Shown here one piece after another: positions 42,945 to 50,817 of a stretch of 64,000 bases of DNA (position 1 is the first letter of the stretch; every line of letters begins with the position of its first letter). A model generated the notes under the pieces. It ran no database searches, was not told the origin of the DNA, and was given only the letters and a program-made list of their open reading frames with translations. The position numbers and the translations under genes are program-made. This DNA comes from CAIYUC01 sp963682005 (GTDB lineage: Bacteria > Bacteroidota > Bacteroidia > Bacteroidales > FEN-979). The DNA lies in contig OY820914.1 of NCBI GenBank assembly GCA_963682005.1, positions 992,001 to 1,056,000 on the forward strand, written 5' to 3'.

Positions 42945-43776
42945 AAAACTCGTCGGGAAGCTTCTTCAGCTCCTCATACGTAAACACCGGACCATCCTTG
43001 CAGACATAGGTGGATCCGATATTGCACCTGCCGCATTTTCCGAGGCCGCATTGCATTTTCATCTCCAGGGTGGTGATCACGTCCTTCGGGGCGAATCCGA
43101 GCTTGTCAAGCGACATTAACGTGTATTTGATCATGATCGGGGGACCGCAGGTGATGACCTTGGTATTTTCGATCACGGGCTTTACAACTTCTTCCAGGAT
43201 CTTCGGAACAACGCCTACATTCTCTTTCCAGGTCTCTTCCGGCTTGTCAATGGTGAGGATCACTTTCAGCGAAGGGTCTTTCTTCCATTCCTCGATCTCT
43301 TCTTTGTAAACAAGATCTGCGGATGTCCTGGCTCCGTAGAGGATGGTAAAATCCTTGTAATCTTTTCGGTTGTCGATGCAGTACTGGATCAGCGAACGCA
43401 GCGGCGCCAGTCCGATCCCTCCGCCGACGAACAGCAGGTTCTTTCCCTTGATGTCTTCGATCGGGAACCAGTTGCCGTATGGGCCACGGATACCGACGTC
43501 CATGCCTTCGTCAAGCATCGTGTGGATATCGGCGGTAACGATACCGGCTCTTTTGATGGAGCAGTCGAAATAACCTTTCCGTGTCACCGATGAAGCGATG
43601 CAGAAGGTGCATTCACCGCGCCCGAGAAGCGAGAACTCCACAAACTGGCCGGGAAGCCATGTGAATTTTTCCAGCATCCCTTCATCCCTGAACTTCAGGC
43701 GGTAGGTCCTGACATCGGGGGTTTCGTCAATGATCTTTTCGATTTTGCAGATTGCAGGCACTAATAACTGTTCCAT
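42943..43776 (-). CDS. flxA: FlxA-like FAD/NAD-binding oxidoreductase subunit
   Basis: 277 residues of the ferredoxin-NADP reductase superfamily, close to dihydroorotate dehydrogenase electron-transfer and sulfhydrogenase gamma subunits. The FAD-binding barrel is at the N-terminus (TYRLKFRD ... PGQFVEFSLLGRGE). The NAD-binding half has NLLFVGGGIGLAPLRSLIQY and ITCGPPIMIKYT. A C-terminal 2Fe-2S Cys set is in MKMQCGLGKCGRCNIGSTYVC. In the FlxABCD-HdrABC complex this is the NADH-oxidising subunit. It is the last gene of a seven-gene minus-strand cluster, separated from flxB by 141 bases made of three octamer repeat families; its ribosome-binding region lies in the AATCAACA repeat. Alternative: a stand-alone PyrK/HydG-type protein, made unlikely by the neighbours. 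Confidence 0.85.
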   Translation of the reverse strand: MEQLLVPAICKIEKIIDETPDVRTYRLKFRDEGMLEKFTWLPGQFVEFSLLGRGECTFCIASSVTRKGYFDCSIKRAGIVTADIHTMLDEGMDVGIRGPYGNWFPIEDIKGKNLLFVGGGIGLAPLRSLIQYCIDNRKDYKDFTILYGARTSADLVYKEEIEEWKKDPSLKVILTIDKPEETWKENVGVVPKILEEVVKPVIENTKVITCGPPIMIKYTLMSLDKLGFAPKDVITTLEMKMQCGLGKCGRCNIGSTYVCKDGPVFTYEELKKLPDEF

Positions 43777-43789
43777 TTCGGAATTGTTG

Positions 43790-43917
43790 ATTTGTTGATT
43801 TGTTGATTTATTGACTTTTTAATTATACGTAGCGAAGTAGCGAAGTAGCGAAGTAGCGAAATAGCGAAATTTATTGTCACTATTCCTGCATTCCTGAATT
43901 ATGCATTCCTGCATTCC
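43790..43917. repeat. Composite of three octamer repeat families between flxB and flxA
   Basis: TTGTTGAT x4 (about 43788-43818), GTAGCGAA/ATAGCGAA x5 (about 43830-43870) and TTCCTGCA/TTCCTGAA words (about 43881-43917). The last supplies the stop codon of flxB (TCA at 43918-43920 read as TGA). Confidence 0.85.
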
Positions 43918-44979
43918 TCAATTCCCCGCTACCGATGTCACTACATCAAATATGCTGATGTTCACCGGGCATGAGATGGCGCAATGGCCGCATCCGACAC
44001 ACAGGTTTGCGCCGAAGCGCTCCTTGTAGTAAACGAATTTGTGCATCGCACGCTGCCTCCACCGGCGGTACTTCACCGGCCGTGGATTGTGTCCGCCGGC
44101 CATCAGCGTGAAATAACCGTTATTGCAGGAATCATAGCTCTTATACCGTAAGCCCGTATCTTTCACTTTCTCGTCTGTGATCTTGAAGCAATGACAGGTT
44201 GGACAGATGAATGCGCAGGTATTGCAACTGATGCAGTTCTTCGACACCTCGTCAAACATAGGTGAGTCGAACGCCTTCTGCATCTTTTCATTCACTTCCT
44301 TGTAGTTCATCTTCAAACGGAAGGATCCTTCGAAAGCCATATATTGCTTCTTAATTTCCTCCGTTGAATTGGCAGCCGCGGGCTGCGGGCTGCCTGCTGT
44401 GTTCTGAAGCCCGAGGCCGGAGGCCCGAAGCATTTCCTCACCCTTCTCCGTCACCGCCTGGATGTATATTTTCCCATTCAGCCCATTGACGATCTTAACA
44501 TCGTGCGCATCCGAATTCTCGACATCATAATCCAGCGAAGTGCAGAAGCAGTTTGCACCGGCTTTGTCGCAGCGGGTGGAAATGATCACGGTGTTGACCC
44601 TCCGTTTCTGGTAATCGGTATCGATGTAATCCCACTTGTACACCAGGTCGAGCACCTGGAGGCCTCTTGCATCGCAATGCTTGACGCCCAGGATCACCCT
44701 TTTGCCTGCCAGCGGGTCTTCATCTGTCTCGCTGACCGTGGTCCCTTCGCGGGTTTCCACGTATTTCATCACCTTGGCGGAGCGTGGAAAGAACAAAGGC
44801 TTGATGCTCATGGTAAGGGGGATCGGCGAATCCGGGTCACATTCCGAAAGGTTCGTCACCCGTTTGTAATCATACTTGCCGAATCCTTCCACGGGAGCAT
44901 AGGTCTCGTTCTTCGCGATGATCTCACCGTAAAATTTCTGCAGGCCGTTTTTATCTGTTTCGAAAACTGAAAAGCTCAT
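43918..44979 (-). CDS. flxB: FlxB-like 4Fe-4S dicluster subunit
   Basis: 353 residues, related to the beta subunit of sulfhydrogenases and to anaerobic sulfite reductase subunit A. The N-terminal half has VILGVKHCDARGLQVLD and TVIISTRCDKAGANCFC. The C-terminal half has two ferredoxin-like Cys sets: CISCNTCAFICPTCHCF (about 250) and LCVGCGHCAISCPVNI (about 330). It passes electrons between FlxA and the rest of the complex. Between them (about 192-213) lies a segment, RASGLGLQNTAGSPQPAAAN, encoded by GC-rich repeat words (GGCCTCCGGCCTCGGGC and CAGCCCGCAGCCCGCGGC) that look like an inserted repeat, in frame. It ends with VAGN and a stop inside an octamer repeat. It is 13 bases downstream of flxC. 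Confidence 0.8.
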   Translation of the reverse strand: MSFSVFETDKNGLQKFYGEIIAKNETYAPVEGFGKYDYKRVTNLSECDPDSPIPLTMSIKPLFFPRSAKVMKYVETREGTTVSETDEDPLAGKRVILGVKHCDARGLQVLDLVYKWDYIDTDYQKRRVNTVIISTRCDKAGANCFCTSLDYDVENSDAHDVKIVNGLNGKIYIQAVTEKGEEMLRASGLGLQNTAGSPQPAAANSTEEIKKQYMAFEGSFRLKMNYKEVNEKMQKAFDSPMFDEVSKNCISCNTCAFICPTCHCFKITDEKVKDTGLRYKSYDSCNNGYFTLMAGGHNPRPVKYRRWRQRAMHKFVYYKERFGANLCVGCGHCAISCPVNISIFDVVTSVAGN

Positions 44980-44992
44980 ATCCGGTATTGAA

Positions 44993-45844
44993 TTACATTA
45001 TAAAATCATCAGGATCACTCAGGCTGTACTTGTAGAACGCGCCGCGGTCGTCTTTTTCCATTCCGGCAATGTGCTGCTGGAAGTTCTCATAGATGACCAT
45101 TTCATTCTGCTTATGCAAAAGGTGCAGCGGCAGATGGCTCGGGCATGCTTTTTCGCAGTTGCGGCAATCGACGCAGCGTCCTGCCAGGTGCAGCGACCAT
45201 GTCATCAGCGCATGAAAAGCGCTTGAAGGCGTATTCGACCCGTTGTACAGGGAGGAGGTTTCCTGGTCGATGCAGCATTTCGCGCAATAGCAGAGCGGAC
45301 AGGAATGACGGCAGGCATTGCAGCGGATACAGCTGTCGAAGATCGACTCGAAATACTCGCCGCGCTCAATAAGTCCTTTGGCGGCCAGTTCCTTCACGTC
45401 GATGTTCACCGTATACTCTTTCTTTCCTGACGGATCGCCGATCACCTCGTCATACAGCACGGCATCCGGCATCACACATTCGGTGCAGTTCTGCGCCTTC
45501 TCCCCTTTTTCATTCACCACGCCCGTGCAATTGATGCCGATCACATAAAGGTTCTCGCGTTTCACCTGGTTCTCAGTGAGCAGCATGTTCAGCGCCCTGC
45601 TGTCGCACCCTTTCACCACGATGGCTGTCCGCTTGTTCCGCGTGTGCTCGAACTTAAGGTAGTTCGTCAGGTTCAGCACCGACTTCTCGTTGAACAGCAT
45701 CTTCGAAACCTCTTCAGGCTTCGTGATCAGGACGGGAACCTGGTTATCGTCGAAAGAGTTCTGCCTGTAGCCGATAAAAATATCGATCTTTTCTTCGGCA
45801 AAAAGTTTCGACGCTATTTCCTGGATTTGCTTTGTATAGTCCAT
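44993..45844 (-). CDS. flxC: FlxC-like 4Fe-4S subunit
   Basis: 283 residues. The N-terminal domain (IASKLFAEEKIDIFIGYRQ ... TAIVVKGCDSRALNMLL ... VIGINCTGVV) resembles F420-hydrogenase/dehydrogenase beta subunit proteins. The C-terminal part has two 4Fe-4S Cys sets: CIRCNACRHSCPLCYCAKCC (about 190) and CVDCRNCEKACPSHLPLHLL (about 240). In Flx-Hdr clusters the B and C subunits link the flavin NADH oxidase to the MvhD-like and HdrA subunits. It lies between flxD (2-base gap) and flxB (13-base gap), so it is translated from the same message. The letter assignment between B and C is by gene order and is less certain than the family. Confidence 0.8.
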   Translation of the reverse strand: MDYTKQIQEIASKLFAEEKIDIFIGYRQNSFDDNQVPVLITKPEEVSKMLFNEKSVLNLTNYLKFEHTRNKRTAIVVKGCDSRALNMLLTENQVKRENLYVIGINCTGVVNEKGEKAQNCTECVMPDAVLYDEVIGDPSGKKEYTVNIDVKELAAKGLIERGEYFESIFDSCIRCNACRHSCPLCYCAKCCIDQETSSLYNGSNTPSSAFHALMTWSLHLAGRCVDCRNCEKACPSHLPLHLLHKQNEMVIYENFQQHIAGMEKDDRGAFYKYSLSDPDDFIM

Positions 45845-45846
45845 TC

Positions 45847-46335
45847 TTATCGATTTTCCTTTTTATACTTATGAAGAGGCCCGAGCTTCTTGATGTCATC
45901 GGTCACTTTCTGAACCACCTTGGCGAATTTGGGACCTTCGGCGGCAGAGACCCAGGAGAACTGGACCCTGTTTTCGTGGTATCCGACGAAATTCAGCAGT
46001 TTCTTAATTACCAGGAACCTGCGGCGGGCGTAATAATTTCCTGCGATGTAATGACAATCGCCCGGGTGGCATCCTGAGATCAAAACGCCATCTGCTGTAG
46101 TCTGCAGAGATTTGATGATAAACCACGGATCCACCCTGGATGAACACGGCACCCGGATGATCCTGATGTTGGGAGGATACTGGATCCGGGAGGTCCCTGT
46201 AAGGTCCGACCCCGCATAGGAGCACCAGTTGCATAAAATACCCATGATGACCGGCTGCCAGTCGGCAGGAGCGGTGATCTCCGGGTTCTCGATGCTAACG
46301 ACCTGTCCTTTTTGTTCTTTTACTTCAGCTTCCAT
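45847..46335 (-). CDS. flxD: FlxD/MvhD-like electron-transfer subunit
   Basis: 162 residues. It has the MvhD pattern: GILCNWCSYAGSDLTG, IIRVPCSSRVDP and LISGCHPGDCHYIAGNY, giving Cys residues for a 2Fe-2S cluster. MvhD proteins dock to HdrA and deliver electrons for flavin-based bifurcation. The start codon overlaps the hdrA stop by one base (TAATG), which indicates translational coupling and fixes the start. The N-terminus is slightly extended relative to the family (MEAEVKEQKGQVVSIENPEI). Confidence 0.9.
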   Translation of the reverse strand: MEAEVKEQKGQVVSIENPEITAPADWQPVIMGILCNWCSYAGSDLTGTSRIQYPPNIRIIRVPCSSRVDPWFIIKSLQTTADGVLISGCHPGDCHYIAGNYYARRRFLVIKKLLNFVGYHENRVQFSWVSAAEGPKFAKVVQKVTDDIKKLGPLHKYKKENR

Positions 46336-48308
46336 TAGATTGCAACTATCTCGTTAATGATTTGAGGATCTGTAAAACCAGCCAGGCTGATGGCCATGCT
46401 GCGGCAGATCGCCACGCAGGAACCGCAACCCTGGCAAACACCTTCGTTGATCTTCGATACGGTGCGCATTTCCTTCGAGCCGTGGCCCATGGGGATCTCT
46501 TCGGTCACAATGGCCTGGTAAGGGCAAACCTTGATGCAGTTCTGGCATCCCGAACAATATTCATTGTTGATCTTTGAGATCATCGGGTCTTTCTTCATGG
46601 TGTCGCCGGCAAAGAGGCCGCAAACTTTGGCAGCACAAGCCGAAGCCTGTGCAACGGTATCGGGAATATCCTTCGGCGCCTGTGTGCAGCCTGCAAGGAA
46701 GATTCCTGCTTTGGCCGTTTCCACCGGGCGGAGTTTCGGATGAGCTTCTGACATGTATCCGTATTTGTCGTAGGAAACACCCAATAATCTTGCAAGATCC
46801 GGGTTGTCCTTCGGAGGAACGATCGCCGTGGCCAGCACAACCAGGTCGGCAGCCACCTCCACAACCTCTCCGATTTGGGCATCTTCGCCCCTGACCATCA
46901 GCTTGTCGCCTTTCTTGTATATCTTGGAAACCCTGCCACGGATGTAGGTGGCAGCGGTATCGACCTGCGCTTTCTTCACAAATTCTTCATAGCCCTTTCC
47001 AGCGGCGCGGATGTCCATGTAGAAAATATAGGCATGTGAATCATGTACCTTATGATGCAGGAGGATGGCATGCTTGGCCGTGTACATGCAGCAGATCTTG
47101 GAGCAATATTCGATCCCTTTGGCTTCGTCACGGGAGCCAACGCATTTGATGAAGACGACATTCTTCGGCACTTTCCCGTCTGAAGGACGAACCGGTACGC
47201 CGTTGGTCGGACCGTTGGCAGATACCATTCGTTCGAATTCCAGCGAAGTGATGATATCCTTGTAACGTCCGACACCATATTCTTCATAGGGTTTCGGATC
47301 CCAGAGGTCGTAACCGGTGGCAATGACCACCGCTCCCACTTCCCGTTCAATGATCTCATCCTCCATCTTGAAATCGATGGCTCCTTTTTCGCAGAATTTG
47401 GCGCAGATCCCGCATTTGCCTTTCAGCAGCATCGTGCAGTGTTCGGCATCGATGACCGGCTTGTTCGGCACTGCTTGCGGGAACGGTGTATAAATGGCTT
47501 TCCGCTTGTCGATGTTCATGTTGTACTCATTCGGCACTTTCACCGGGCATTTCTGCCAGCAGGCGCCGCAGCCGGTACATGTCTGGAAATTGACGTAGGA
47601 TGCTTTTTTCTTGATCTTGACCTTGTAATTCCCTACATATCCGTCCAGTTCAAGAACTTCGGAATAAGGGATCAGTTCGATATACGGATGGGATGCAACA
47701 TCAACCATCTTGGGCGTAAGGATGCACTGCGAGCAGTCGAGCGTGGGGAAGGTTTCATCCAGCTGGGCCATGCGGCCTCCGATGGAAGGACTCTTCTCGA
47801 CGAGCGTGACGGGGATGCGTGCATCGGCGATGTCCAATGCAGCCTGGATGCCGGCGATCCCGCCTCCGATCACGAGGGCTCTCTTGGTCACCGGGACGGA
47901 GATCTCGTGAAGCTGTTCGTTGGCAATTGACTTGGCTACCGCCATCCGGATCAGGTCGATGGCCTTGTCCGTTGCGGCTTTCTTATCTTTCTGGTGGACC
48001 CAGGATGAATGCTCGCGTATATTCGCCACTTCGAGCAGGTACTTGTTCATCCCTGCATCAGCCAGTGCCTTTCTGAATGTTTTTTCATGCATTCGCGGGG
48101 AACAGGCTGCCACGACGATGGATGTCAGCTTGTGCTGGGTGATCGCATCGCGGATCATCTGCTGTCCCGGGTCGGAACACATGTATTTATATTCCATCGA
48201 GAATTTTACTTCCCTGATCTTTTTGGTTTCCTCAACGACCCTTGGTACGTCAACGAAGTCGGCGATATTTGCGCCGCAAAAACAGGTGAATACTCCTACT
48301 CTGGCCAT
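46335..48308 (-). CDS. hdrA: HdrA, flavin subunit of heterodisulfide-reductase-like complex
   Basis: 657 residues, the normal length of single HdrA. The N-terminal Cys domain is VFTCFCGANIADFVDV. The Rossmann FAD-binding segment is ALVIGGGIAGIQAALDIAD (about 145-165), followed by LVEKSPSIGGRMAQLDETFP and the conserved CSQCILTPKM. Internal ferredoxin-type sets are CTGCGACWQKCP and CGICAKFCEKG. The C-terminus has two full 4Fe-4S motifs, CSGCQNCIKVCP and CQGCGSCVAICR. HdrA carries the bifurcating FAD that splits electrons between ferredoxin and HdrB. Start and stop overlap the flanking genes (TAATG at both ends), so it is tightly coupled to hdrB and flxD. Confidence 0.95.
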   Translation of the reverse strand: MARVGVFTCFCGANIADFVDVPRVVEETKKIREVKFSMEYKYMCSDPGQQMIRDAITQHKLTSIVVAACSPRMHEKTFRKALADAGMNKYLLEVANIREHSSWVHQKDKKAATDKAIDLIRMAVAKSIANEQLHEISVPVTKRALVIGGGIAGIQAALDIADARIPVTLVEKSPSIGGRMAQLDETFPTLDCSQCILTPKMVDVASHPYIELIPYSEVLELDGYVGNYKVKIKKKASYVNFQTCTGCGACWQKCPVKVPNEYNMNIDKRKAIYTPFPQAVPNKPVIDAEHCTMLLKGKCGICAKFCEKGAIDFKMEDEIIEREVGAVVIATGYDLWDPKPYEEYGVGRYKDIITSLEFERMVSANGPTNGVPVRPSDGKVPKNVVFIKCVGSRDEAKGIEYCSKICCMYTAKHAILLHHKVHDSHAYIFYMDIRAAGKGYEEFVKKAQVDTAATYIRGRVSKIYKKGDKLMVRGEDAQIGEVVEVAADLVVLATAIVPPKDNPDLARLLGVSYDKYGYMSEAHPKLRPVETAKAGIFLAGCTQAPKDIPDTVAQASACAAKVCGLFAGDTMKKDPMISKINNEYCSGCQNCIKVCPYQAIVTEEIPMGHGSKEMRTVSKINEGVCQGCGSCVAICRSMAISLAGFTDPQIINEIVAI

Positions 48309-49249
48309 TATTCAACCTCGCTTTCTGCTGAGACAGCTTTTTTAGGTTTTACTTTTTGTGGAGGTTCTGTGATCTTTCCGATATTCGACAAGGCTTCCTG
48401 TACGGGAATGATATGCTTGCCCAGCCTCAGGTCTGATTCGGGAAATCCGAAAGCCAGGGCAAGAAGCTGTGTAAAATACATGACCGGGAGGTTAAAATCC
48501 ACACCCCGTTCTTTCGAGATATCCGGCTGGCGCATATCCAGGTTCGACTGGCATAACGGACAGGCGACCACGATCATGTGAGCACCGCTTTCCTTGGCTA
48601 CTTCCAGGATCTTTCCGCTGAGCTTATGGACCACTTCCGTACTGGAGATCGAAAAAGAAGCTCCGCAGCATTCGGTCTTATAGTCGAATTCCACGGCTTC
48701 TGCCCCGAGCGCTTCCATGATCTTGTCCATCGACATCGGGTATTCCGGTGAATCGAACTGGGTGATGTTCTTCGGCCGGGTCAGAAGACAGCCGTAATAA
48801 CAGGCAACTTTCAGCCCTGCGAGTGATTTCTTCACCTTGCTTTTCAGCGTTTCAAGGCCGATGTCCTCGAAGCAGTACTGGAGCATCGATTTCACATCCA
48901 CCGAACCCTGGTAGTTTCCTTCCTGGATGATGGTGGAGTTGATCCTCTTTGCAAGTTCCGGCTTTTCATCCATGTGGACTTTGGTCACTTTCATCCTTGC
49001 ATAGCAGGAAGCACAGGCAATGCCCATGGTTTTGCTTTCAAGTTTTTCAGCCAGCACCAGGTTACGCAACGGGAGTGCATAGGCCAGGTTTTCGGTCATG
49101 ACATGTGCCGAGGTGGCCCCGCAGCAATTCCAGTCGGGGATCTCATCCATCTCAACTTCCAGCGTCTTCATCACCAGCTTGAGTGTGTGATCGAATTCTT
49201 CACTGGTACCATGAGCCGAACAACCGGGAAAATAGGTCAGCTTCTTCAT
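48308..49249 (-). CDS. hdrB: HdrB, catalytic Fe-S subunit of heterodisulfide-reductase-like complex
   Basis: 313 residues. Two CCG domains are complete. The first has YFPGCSAHGTSEEFD, then DWNCCGATSAH, then CASCYARM; the second has YYGCLLTRP, then TECCGASFS, then CPLCQSNLDMRQ. These Cys bind the non-cubane 4Fe-4S clusters that reduce disulfides in methanogen HdrB. In Flx-Hdr complexes of non-methanogens the presumed substrate is a disulfide carrier such as DsrC, which is not encoded in this window. The C-terminal tail (KPKKAVSAESEVE) is extra. It lies 35 bases downstream of hdrC and overlaps hdrA by one base. Confidence 0.95.
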   Translation of the reverse strand: MKKLTYFPGCSAHGTSEEFDHTLKLVMKTLEVEMDEIPDWNCCGATSAHVMTENLAYALPLRNLVLAEKLESKTMGIACASCYARMKVTKVHMDEKPELAKRINSTIIQEGNYQGSVDVKSMLQYCFEDIGLETLKSKVKKSLAGLKVACYYGCLLTRPKNITQFDSPEYPMSMDKIMEALGAEAVEFDYKTECCGASFSISSTEVVHKLSGKILEVAKESGAHMIVVACPLCQSNLDMRQPDISKERGVDFNLPVMYFTQLLALAFGFPESDLRLGKHIIPVQEALSNIGKITEPPQKVKPKKAVSAESEVE

Positions 49250-49284
49250 ATAATGAATTGAATGTTGTGTTTAGTGGATTGGTT

Positions 49285-49860
49285 TTACTTTTTCTTCTCC
49301 AGCTTTGCGGCAAGCTCATACATCTTCTTAATGGCTTTTGCACTTTTGGTGCTTTCATGCCCTATGGGGATCTTGCCTTTGAGAAGCGCTTTCGGGGCGA
49401 GATGAACATCCTTGAAAAGGTTTCGTGTGCGGATGTTGAATTCAGCCATCATCCGAAGCTCATAATTGCGCCCGTAGCGTTTGATCATATCCAGGAAGAT
49501 ATCATGGAATTTCCTGATATCCCGAACTTTCTTCGATTTGGAGCGGTAATTTTCCTCGATGGCGATATGGCGGATGGCTTCCATCACGGCAGGAATATCG
49601 ATTTCCCTCGGGCAGCGTCCGCTGCAGGCGGAGCATGTGAGGCAGAACCAGGTGGAGTTGGCCATCAGGCACTCTTCCTTCATGCCCAGCTTGATCATCT
49701 GCATGATCTCGCGGGGACGGAAATCCATATTATCTGAAACGGGACATGTTGAGGCACATTTGCCACACTGGTAACATTCCAGCACATTCGCACCGCTTTT
49801 ATCATTAACGGCTTCGAGGAACGTGTTTTTCTCTTGCAATCCAAGTGTAATCATTTCCAA
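49285..49860 (-). CDS. hdrC: HdrC, 4Fe-4S subunit of heterodisulfide-reductase-like complex
   Basis: 191 residues. Two classic 4Fe-4S motifs: CYQCGKCASTCPVSDNMDF (about 31-49) and CLTCSACSGRCPREIDIP (about 73-90). The rest is helical with a basic tail. HdrC passes electrons from HdrA to HdrB. It is the first gene of the seven-gene cluster (hdrC-hdrB-hdrA-flxD-flxC-flxB-flxA), 150 bases downstream of the tonB stop. A strong terminator hairpin lies between, so the cluster should have its own promoter. A TAACTTTG box (49973-49980, minus strand) inside that hairpin is a possible one. Confidence 0.9.
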   Translation of the reverse strand: MEMITLGLQEKNTFLEAVNDKSGANVLECYQCGKCASTCPVSDNMDFRPREIMQMIKLGMKEECLMANSTWFCLTCSACSGRCPREIDIPAVMEAIRHIAIEENYRSKSKKVRDIRKFHDIFLDMIKRYGRNYELRMMAEFNIRTRNLFKDVHLAPKALLKGKIPIGHESTKSAKAIKKMYELAAKLEKKK

Positions 49861-49921
49861 TAATGAATGAACAATGGGTTAATTCGGATACACCGATCTG
49901 TGAATTAATTAACAGGAGGAA

Positions 49922-49994
49922 CTGAAAAAAAAGAAACTTTCTATAAATTTCCCTGTAGTGTAATTATCACTACAAAGTTATAAAAAGTTTCTTT
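49922..49994 (-). terminator. Long bipartite hairpin with T-run after tonB
   Basis: On the minus strand AAAGAAACTTTTTATAA pairs with TTATAGAAAGTTTCTTT (one mismatch; arms at 49978-49994 and 49930-49946). It encloses TGTAGTG/CACTACA (49954-49974), and the structure runs into eight T. This is a strong intrinsic terminator of the exbBD-tonB operon. TAACTTTG at 49980-49973 also matches the -7 consensus and could serve hdrC. Confidence 0.75.
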
Positions 49995-50009
49995 TGGAAA
50001 TGTTCTAAA

Positions 50010-50786
50010 TTACTGCAACGTGAACTTGATCGGGAGGTTAAAATAAACACGAACGGCAACACCGCGCTGTTTGCCCGGTACCCATTTCGGCATCGCTTTA
50101 ACAACACGTATTGCTTCCTCGTCGCATCCTCCTCCGATTCCACGGATGAGTTTTACATCGGTGATCGATCCGTCGGCTTCCACAACGAAATTTACGAATA
50201 CCCTGCCCTGGATCCCGAGTTCCTTGGCTTCTTCGGGATACCTGATATTTGAGCTGATAAATTTATAAAGATCGCCTTCCCCTCCGGGGTAAGCGGGCAT
50301 TTCTTCAACGACGGTAAACGGTTCAGGTTTTGCTTCCTGTTCGATGACCTGCTTTTTTTCAACTTTCGGAGCAAGGTCTTCTTCTGTCGGAGGAGCTTCA
50401 TTGACCGGTTTTGCGTTCATGTCATCCTGTGAGACGAGGGTTACTTCCGTTGTATCACTGGTTACGACCGGTGCTGTAAACTTCACTTTTTCGATCAATT
50501 GTTCTGGCGGGGGTGGAGGAGGTGGTGGTGGGGGTGCTTCCTCCAATGGTTTCGCCATCATTTCTGCAGAAACATCCTTGTTTTCCATCACCCTCCTGCT
50601 CTTGTTGAGGTAAGTGGCGATGACAGGATATGCTGCAGCACTGATGATCAGCAGCAGAGCGATGATCAGGGAAATGGTTACGTATTTTCTGTACTTCTTG
50701 CGAAGTACATATGCTCCGTATTCCTTATTCCTGTCCCTGAAAACGATTTCCTCTAACGGCTCAACATAATATTTTTCCGGTGCCAT
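50010..50786 (-). CDS. tonB: Energy transducer TonB
   Basis: 258 residues. A short cytoplasmic part (EEIVFRDRNKEYGAYVLRKK, typical of Bacteroidota TonB) precedes one membrane helix (about 34-57). Next comes a Pro-rich periplasmic span with ten consecutive Pro (about 88-97), and then the TonB C-terminal domain (about 165-258: YPGGEGDLYKFISSNIRYPE ... GRVFVNFVVEADGSI ... AMPKWVPGKQRGVAVRVYFN). It spans the periplasm to energise outer-membrane receptors using the ExbBD proton channel. It is the last gene of the operon, 31 bases after the second exbD, and is followed by an intrinsic terminator. Confidence 0.95.
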   Translation of the reverse strand: MAPEKYYVEPLEEIVFRDRNKEYGAYVLRKKYRKYVTISLIIALLLIISAAAYPVIATYLNKSRRVMENKDVSAEMMAKPLEEAPPPPPPPPPPEQLIEKVKFTAPVVTSDTTEVTLVSQDDMNAKPVNEAPPTEEDLAPKVEKKQVIEQEAKPEPFTVVEEMPAYPGGEGDLYKFISSNIRYPEEAKELGIQGRVFVNFVVEADGSITDVKLIRGIGGGCDEEAIRVVKAMPKWVPGKQRGVAVRVYFNLPIKFTLQ

Positions 50787-50817
50787 ATTATTATTCTGTT
50801 AAGTATTGAAAATTACC

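Noticed and set aside
46354..46557. Short overlapping frames across the hdr/flx genes
   Set aside because: These are alternative-frame readings of well-supported Fe-S genes and carry no features of their own.
42943..49860. Methanogen-type heterodisulfide reductase or an archaeal contig
   Set aside because: The FlxA-D partners and the flanking Ton and T9SS genes show a bacterial Flx-Hdr complex; there is no Mvh hydrogenase.
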